This document shows, piece by piece, positions 57,252 through 64,000 of a stretch of 64,000 nt of DNA. Made by a program: the position numbers and the translations under genes. This DNA is from Bittarella massiliensis (ex Durand et al. 2017) (GTDB lineage: Bacteria > Bacillota > Clostridia > Oscillospirales > Ruminococcaceae): contig NZ_JABFCL010000011.1 of the NCBI RefSeq assembly GCF_017566145.1, forward strand, positions 1 through 64,000, in the 5' to 3' direction. The number at the start of each line of letters is the position of its first letter. Position 1 is the first letter of the stretch. A model generated the notes under the pieces. That model saw only the letters and a program-made list of their open reading frames with translations, did no database searches and was not told where the DNA came from.

Positions 57252-58103
57252 ATGGCGACCAAGAAGAGAGGGCTGGGAAAGGGACTTGACGCCCTGTTTG
57301 TGGACAACGCAGTGGAGAGTGAAAGCCGGATCAACACCCTGCCCATTGCTGAGGTGGAACCCAACAGGGACCAGCCCCGCAAGGAATTCGACCAGGAGGC
57401 CCTAGAGGAGCTGGCCGCCTCCATTGCCGAACACGGGGTGCTACAGCCCATTTTGGTGCGCCCAGTGTCCGGCGGATACCAGATCGTAGCTGGCGAACGC
57501 CGCTGGCGGGCCGCGAGGTTGGCGGGATTGGTGGAAATCCCCGCTGTCATCAAAGAGATGACCGACCAGGAGGTTGGGCAGGCCGCACTGGTGGAAAATT
57601 TGCAGCGGGAAGACTTGAACCCCGTGGAAGAGGCGCTGGGCTATCATCAATTGATGGAGCAGTTTGGTATGACCCAGGACCAGGTGGCCAAAAAGGTATC
57701 TAAATCCCGGCCGGCGGTGGCCAATGCCGTGCGGCTGCTGGGCCTGCCGGAAACGGTGCTGGCCTTTTTGCGGGCGGGCAGTCTCACAGCGGGACACGCC
57801 AAAGCACTGCTCTCCCTCAAGGAGGAGGAATGGGTGATTCCCGCCGCCCAGATGATGGTGGAAAAGCACCTTTCGGTGCGGGAGGCCGAGCGGTACTGCA
57901 AGCGCCTCAATGCAGCCCCCAAAGAGGAGAAGGTGGTTTTGCCCACCGAGCCCATCTTCAAAGAGGTGGAGTTGAGCCTTACCGAAGTATTGGGCCGGCG
58001 GGTCCGGGTGATCACCGACGGCACCAAGGGAAAGCTGGAGATCGAATATTTTTCAAAAGACGATTTGATGCGGCTGGCCAGCGTTTTTAACGAGAAAATT
58101 TAG
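57252..58103 (+). CDS. parB: Chromosome partitioning protein ParB (Spo0J)
   Basis: 283 aa. N-terminus KKRGLGKGLDALF that stimulates ParA, ParB/Srx CTP-binding domain (VAGERRWRAARLAGL), HTH (MTQDQVAKKVSKSRPAVANAVRLLGL), and a C-terminal dimerisation segment. Binds the two parS sites upstream. Cotranscribed with parA and perhaps the next gene. Confidence 0.96.
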   Translation: MATKKRGLGKGLDALFVDNAVESESRINTLPIAEVEPNRDQPRKEFDQEALEELAASIAEHGVLQPILVRPVSGGYQIVAGERRWRAARLAGLVEIPAVIKEMTDQEVGQAALVENLQREDLNPVEEALGYHQLMEQFGMTQDQVAKKVSKSRPAVANAVRLLGLPETVLAFLRAGSLTAGHAKALLSLKEEEWVIPAAQMMVEKHLSVREAERYCKRLNAAPKEEKVVLPTEPIFKEVELSLTEVLGRRVRVITDGTKGKLEIEYFSKDDLMRLASVFNEKI

Positions 58104-58137
58104 ATATTGCCGGCGAGAGAAAAAGGGGTGAAGGTGT

Positions 58138-60670
<2,533 letters not shown>

Positions 60671-60682
60671 GTAAGGGAGAGC

Positions 60683-60719
60683 AGCAGCGCCACAGGAAAA
60701 AACTGTGGCGCTGCTTTTT
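60683..60719 (+). terminator. Terminator after guaB
   Basis: 13-bp stem AGCAGCGCCACAG / CTGTGGCGCTGCT, 7-nt A-rich loop, T5. Confidence 0.92.
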
Positions 60720-60956
60720 GTTTCTCTACCCTTTTTGTGGAGAGGAAATCCCCAAAGAAGGAGAAAGGCGATATAGCATTTAGGCAGTTTTCAAAAGAAG
60801 AAATCCAAATGGGAGGGGAAAAACCAATTTTGAGTATATTGTTTATGAATAATACAAATAGTATTGAATGTTCTGGGAGAATAAAGAGCTTTTTGAGGGA
60901 AACAATAAGAGAGCCGCCAATGAAGTAAAAACAGGGGAAGAGTTTGACAAAAGGTG
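60720..60956. other. Intergenic region between guaB and tRNA genes
   Basis: AT-richer sequence. A 63-codon frame (60737-60928) lacks a ribosome site and is not supported. Nothing else recognised before the tRNA promoter. Confidence 0.4.
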
Positions 60957-60985
60957 TTGACAAACACCCCTATTTGACGTATAAT
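60957..60985 (+). promoter_or_regulatory. Consensus promoter of tRNA operon
   Basis: TTGACA (60957-60962), exact 17-bp spacer, TATAAT (60980-60985): a perfect consensus, typical for stable RNA genes. Confidence 0.92.
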
Positions 60986-61038
60986 TTATAACGTTCTCTT
61001 GTGGTACCGCTTTCGGCGGTTCTGACCAGATTACATGT

Positions 61039-61115
61039 GGCGGTATAGCTCAGTTGGCTAGAGCATGCGGTTCATACCCGCAGTGTCATTGGTTCGAATC
61101 CAATTACCGCTACCA
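61039..61115 (+). tRNA. tRNA-Met (CAT), elongator type
   Basis: 77 nt with encoded CCA. Acceptor stem GGCGGTA / TACCGCT, D-arm GCTCAGTTGGCTAGAGC, anticodon loop TTCATAC in stem TGCGG/CCGCA, T-loop TTCGAAT. The stem lacks the three G-C pairs of initiator tRNA, so elongator Met is likelier; a lysidine-type Ile tRNA with CAT cannot be wholly excluded. Confidence 0.93.
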
Positions 61116-61119
61116 ATTT

Positions 61120-61194
61120 GGCCCGATGGTCAAGAGGTTAAGACACCGCCCTTTCACGGCGGTATCGGGGGTTCAATTCCCCCTCGGGTCACCA
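61120..61194 (+). tRNA. tRNA-Glu (TTC)
   Basis: 75 nt with encoded CCA, 4 nt after tRNA-Met. Acceptor GGCCCGA / TCGGGTC, anticodon loop CTTTCAC in stem CCGCC/GGCGG, T-loop TTCAATT. Confidence 0.95.
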
Positions 61195-61210
61195 TGCACC
61201 ATTGGGGCAG

Positions 61211-61241
61211 CCGCTGCACAGATTTTGTGCAGCGGTTTTTT
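61211..61241 (+). terminator. Terminator after tRNA operon
   Basis: CCGCTGCACA / TGTGCAGCGG stem, 5-nt loop, T6. Confidence 0.9.
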
Positions 61242-61260
61242 CTGCCCTGTAAAGAGAGAA

Positions 61261-61315
61261 GAGGCCGGGTTTTCCACAGACACAGAGTTGTGTGTGGAAA
61301 ACCCGGCCTCTTTTT
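61261..61315 (+). terminator. Second, long hairpin terminator
   Basis: A perfect 18-bp stem beginning GAGGCCGGGTTTTCCACA with T5. The arms include TTTTCCACA and TGTGGAAAA, which resemble DnaA boxes. Confidence 0.75.
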
Positions 61316-61446
61316 GCAGAAACCATGGGGAAAAGAAAGGAGAAAGGTATTTGGATAGAAGATGTGGGAAGGCGGTGCAATGTTAACGGAGAAAGAGCAG
61401 CCATCTGGCTTTGCCGGACACCGGTAAATGGCTGGCCACTCCTCTT

Positions 61447-61749
61447 TTAACCAAAAAGGGCGGCGAATTTCTCGTCCTGGCTGGGATCGTGCACCACATA
61501 GCCCACCGCGACTTTGTCACCAGCGGCCTGGGCGACAGCAGCCGCCCCCTCAGGTCCAAATGCGCCGCACACCTCGATCAGCTCGATTCCCTCGGCGGCC
61601 AGCTTTTTGGCCTCCTCACAGGCGGCTTCCAGGCTGGGTACCCCGATGGTGGAGACCAGGTTGCCGGTGCTCTCAAAATAGGAGCGGTGGCGGGCGGGCT
61701 CGAACTCAGAGCCCATGATGAGAAAAGCGAAATGCAGGGGATGATCCAT
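61447..61749 (-). CDS. DUF6506 family protein
   Basis: 100 aa. Resembles DUF6506: HFAFLIMGSEFEPARHRSYF, then EGIELIEVCGAFGPEGAAAV and VGYVVHD. Function unknown. ATG at 61749 follows AAGGAGG by 8 nt. Stands alone in its orientation. Confidence 0.8.
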   Translation of the reverse strand: MDHPLHFAFLIMGSEFEPARHRSYFESTGNLVSTIGVPSLEAACEEAKKLAAEGIELIEVCGAFGPEGAAAVAQAAGDKVAVGYVVHDPSQDEKFAALFG

Positions 61750-61891
61750 TGTCATGTCCTCCTTAAAAATGGGGTTGGGAGAGACCGCGCCCAAGAACGG
61801 GACCCTCCTCAATAAAGCTGCAAAGCAGTCCTATGGGTAATATGAAATTCAACAATTCCACAGAGCTATAAACATAAGGGAATATAAAAGC

Positions 61892-63370
61892 TCAATTATA
61901 CTTATTGAAGAGATGGGAGAGGCTAAAAGAGTGGCCTTTTTCGGGGTTTAGCCCGAAGAGGGCGCAGACCTCGCGGCGGGGGAGATTCTTCAGGTGGTGA
62001 CGGGTGACCCCCTCGCCGTAGGTGTAGAGGAAGAGGTCACAGGCGTCGTCCCCCATCTGCAGGATGCTCTGCCGGCAGCAGACATCGCAGATCTTGTCCC
62101 GGTGGACCACCACGGTGTGGAGGGTGAACCCCTGGGAGTAGCGCAGGGTGAAGTAGCCGTTTTTCTCGGAGATGCCGGTGGTGCAAAAGTCGCAGATGCG
62201 CACCCCCAGAAACCAGAAGATGGGAACCAGGGACATGAGAGTGACAAAGGAGATCAGGTCGTGCCAACTGGGCAGCAGCCAACCGGTGACAAAGTAGAAG
62301 ACAGGGACGGCCACCAAAAAGCCCAGGGGGTCGATGATGAACTTGAAGATGGAGAGCAAGTTGGGCTTGATGGTGCGAGGGGTGACCACAAATTCGGGTA
62401 CCAGCCGTTCGAGGTAACCAAAGAGGGTACTCTTTCGCGCCGAGGGGATGAGCACCGGCAGCAGCCCATCGCTCTTGCCGTAGCCCGCGCACTTGATATA
62501 GACCGAATAGAATTGGGCAATGCGGGTAAAGAGGGTTTGGCGGATGTCGATGAAGTGAATCTTGTCAATGGCAACCGTGTACTCTCTGCCCACCAGAACT
62601 CCGCCAGTGATGAAGAGCCGGTGCTGGGAACGGGTGATGCAGAAGTTGTAGTAGCGGGTTAGATTTCGCAGAAAGCTGACCCCCCAGCCGATGGCCAGCA
62701 GGGTGGCGATAAAGAGGGCCACCGGGGGGATTCCCACCGCCACCAGTTGGGCCACATGGGCCAGGGTGCCGTAGAGCACGTCGGCGATCTGCTGGCCGAG
62801 GATGTCGCCCAGCTTGGAGATAAAGGTGGAGCAAAACAGCACCCCGGCAAAGTAGTTGGTGGTGATGAGGGAGAGGATGACCACGTAGAAGTTGCGGCAC
62901 ATGAAGATCTGCCGGTGGCTCACGTCCTCTAGCCGCTGGCGAACGCCGGTTGCCCCCAACAACTCCACAGCAGCCCGCTTTTTAAGGGTGAGAGTGGCGT
63001 CGTGGGAGCGGGCGGAACCGGCGTCGGTATCCAGCCGCAGGTTGACCGCACCGAAGGGTTTGTACCAAAAGGGTTCCTCCAGGTAGAGGGAGGTCAGCCG
63101 GGAAAAGGGGAGGGAGACGGTGTGCTTGGCAAAGATTCCCTCGCTGATGTGAATGGCCTCAGGGGTGAAGTAGTAGTAGATGCAGTACCAGCGCAGCACC
63201 GCCATCCCAATGATGGCGCAGAGGGCCAGAATATCCACCCAAGCGCCCGATAGCCACTCAGAAAAAGAGGCGCCAAAGGAGAGGGCACCGCGGGCCAGGG
63301 GGATGATGAGAAGGAAGAGAAAGCTGCCCATGTTTTGGAGGATGGTAATGGGATGGGTGTGGTGTTTCAA
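61892..63370 (-). CDS. PH-domain membrane protein, YdbT-like
   Basis: 492 aa. Alternating membrane pairs (about 14-30, 46-65, 160-180, 205-235, 340-390) and three bacterial PH (bPH2) domains, such as YFTPEAIHISEGIFAKHTVSLPFSR and FTLHTVVVHRDKICDVCCRQS. Bacillus ydbS-ydbT pairs contribute to resistance to some antimicrobial peptides; function here not known. TTG start overlaps the stop of the upstream partner. Confidence 0.85.
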   Translation of the reverse strand: MKHHTHPITILQNMGSFLFLLIIPLARGALSFGASFSEWLSGAWVDILALCAIIGMAVLRWYCIYYYFTPEAIHISEGIFAKHTVSLPFSRLTSLYLEEPFWYKPFGAVNLRLDTDAGSARSHDATLTLKKRAAVELLGATGVRQRLEDVSHRQIFMCRNFYVVILSLITTNYFAGVLFCSTFISKLGDILGQQIADVLYGTLAHVAQLVAVGIPPVALFIATLLAIGWGVSFLRNLTRYYNFCITRSQHRLFITGGVLVGREYTVAIDKIHFIDIRQTLFTRIAQFYSVYIKCAGYGKSDGLLPVLIPSARKSTLFGYLERLVPEFVVTPRTIKPNLLSIFKFIIDPLGFLVAVPVFYFVTGWLLPSWHDLISFVTLMSLVPIFWFLGVRICDFCTTGISEKNGYFTLRYSQGFTLHTVVVHRDKICDVCCRQSILQMGDDACDLFLYTYGEGVTRHHLKNLPRREVCALFGLNPEKGHSFSLSHLFNKYN

Positions 63371-63876
63371 ATGTCTCCCTCCTTGCCGCTGGCCAGGCCG
63401 CCGCTGTCCCCGCCGGGGGCAGGGGAGAGGAGGCTGGCCAGCATGGCCGCCTTGGCTGAGGGGATGTTGCAGACATAGGTGCGGGTACCGGCGGTGCAGA
63501 CGCAGAGGGTGGCCACCCCAAAGAGGTATTGCAGAGGAGAGCGGGTCACCGATACCAGCTGAATGAGGGGGAGGCGGATGTGATGAAAGCGGGTGTAGAT
63601 CACCCCACTGGCCACGTAGAGGGAGTTCCCCTCCAACTTGTAGCGGTGTTTCCAGTACTTAATGGGAAAATAGAGCAGCCACAGCAGGGCAAAAGAGACG
63701 GCCCAAACCCAGACAGCGACACGGTAGAGCAGACCGTCCGGGGAGAGGAATAGATGCACCAGCACCATATAGACAAAGCCCAGCAGCAGGATGCGGATGT
63801 AGTAGATGAGCAGAGAGGAGAGAGACGGGCGCTCATAGCCCGAAGGGACTCTCTCTTTGGGGGGCATTTTCTTCAC
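63367..63876 (-). CDS. PH-domain membrane protein, YdbS-like
   Basis: 169 aa. Two hydrophobic helices near 28-45 and 52-72, then one bPH2 domain: YKLEGNSLYVASGVIYTRFHHIRLPLIQLVSV. GTG start with GAGG upstream. Forms a coupled pair with the YdbT-like gene (four-base overlap). A Gly/Ser-rich tail ends it. Confidence 0.83.
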   Translation of the reverse strand: MKKMPPKERVPSGYERPSLSSLLIYYIRILLLGFVYMVLVHLFLSPDGLLYRVAVWVWAVSFALLWLLYFPIKYWKHRYKLEGNSLYVASGVIYTRFHHIRLPLIQLVSVTRSPLQYLFGVATLCVCTAGTRTYVCNIPSAKAAMLASLLSPAPGGDSGGLASGKEGDI

Positions 63877-63923
63877 GTGGCACCTCTTTTCCCAGTGGCG
63901 GCAACGCCGTTTTATATTGTATT

Positions 63924-63952
63924 AGTTTACCACATTTTCTCCCCTTTATCAA
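63924..63952 (-). promoter_or_regulatory. Promoter of YdbS/YdbT-like operon
   Basis: Minus-strand -35 TTGATA (63947-63952), 17-bp spacer, extended -10 TGG-TAAACT (63924-63929). Confidence 0.65.
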
Positions 63953-63958
63953 AGCGAA

Positions 63959-64000
63959 GGAGGGCGAGGAGGGCCGGACGAACGGCCCTTTCTCGCCCTC
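63959..64000 (-). terminator. Hairpin at right window edge
   Basis: GAGGGCGAG...AGGGCC and GGCCCT...CTCGCCCTC pair imperfectly; probably the terminator of a minus-strand gene beyond the window. Confidence 0.5.

Noticed and set aside
60737..60928. 63-codon frame between guaB and the tRNA genes
   Set aside because: No ribosome site or promoter, and no recognisable content.

Overview
The window reads as the replication-origin region of a GC-rich, obligately anaerobic, fermentative Firmicute of the class Clostridia, most likely an Oscillospiraceae/Ruminococcaceae relative. The gene order is the classic low-copy bacterial origin block: parB-parA-noc-rsmG-mnmG-mnmE-jag-yidC-yidD-rnpA-rpmH on one side, and dnaA-dnaN-yaaA-recF-remB-gyrB-gyrA on the other. 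The metabolism visible (two pyruvate:ferredoxin oxidoreductases, NfnAB, iron alcohol dehydrogenase, B12-dependent ribonucleotide reductase) is that of a strict anaerobe. Strong Shine-Dalgarno sequences, many GTG and TTG starts and Rho-independent hairpins also fit Firmicutes. No rRNA, CRISPR array, insertion sequence or prophage was seen.

Layout. Positions 1-5100 (minus strand): a small unknown ORF plus GNAT acetyltransferase, a large unknown membrane protein, and a CorC/HlyC-type CBS protein with a hotdog thioesterase. Positions 5300-13800: two full-length pyruvate:ferredoxin oxidoreductase paralogs in the same orientation, separated by a minus-strand YcxB-like gene. Positions 14100-19600: an XRE/DUF6514 pair, a LysR regulator, alcohol dehydrogenase behind a Rex-type site, then nfnA-nfnB. 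Positions 20000-23200: ribonucleotide reductase under an NrdR-type box, and a DsrE-like protein. Positions 23300-35800: accessory metabolism, with two nucleoside hydrolases, DUF1848, a PfkB-type kinase with an altered active-site motif, MATE exporter, patatin, 2-hydroxyacid dehydrogenase, a metal exporter with its Fur-family regulator, and a divergent amino-acid racemase / ATP-grasp ligase pair.

Positions 35857-46881 (minus) hold the dnaA-to-gyrA block, unusual because three YcxB-like membrane proteins sit between gyrB and gyrA. Positions 46882-47285 separate divergent dnaA and rpmH. Positions 47286-58103 (plus) carry rpmH to parB, interrupted by a decayed VOC/glyoxalase gene between jag and mnmE; two perfect parS palindromes lie between noc and parA. 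Then follow an acyl-ACP thioesterase, guaB, two tRNAs (Met, Glu), a DUF6506 gene and a pair of bacterial PH-domain membrane proteins (YdbS/YdbT type).

As a system, pyruvate is oxidised by the two oxidoreductases, reduced ferredoxin is balanced against NADH and NADPH by NfnAB, and surplus NADH is discharged by the alcohol dehydrogenase. The core block supplies replication initiation, supercoiling, membrane insertion, tRNA modification and chromosome segregation. Transcription diverges from the dnaA/rpmH gap, as expected if replication starts there. No single wholly novel machine was identified. The most interesting departures are the gyrB-YcxB x3-gyrA arrangement, the racemase/ATP-grasp pair, the operator-like palindrome of the metal exporter, the guaB promoter palindrome and the degenerate DnaA-box region.
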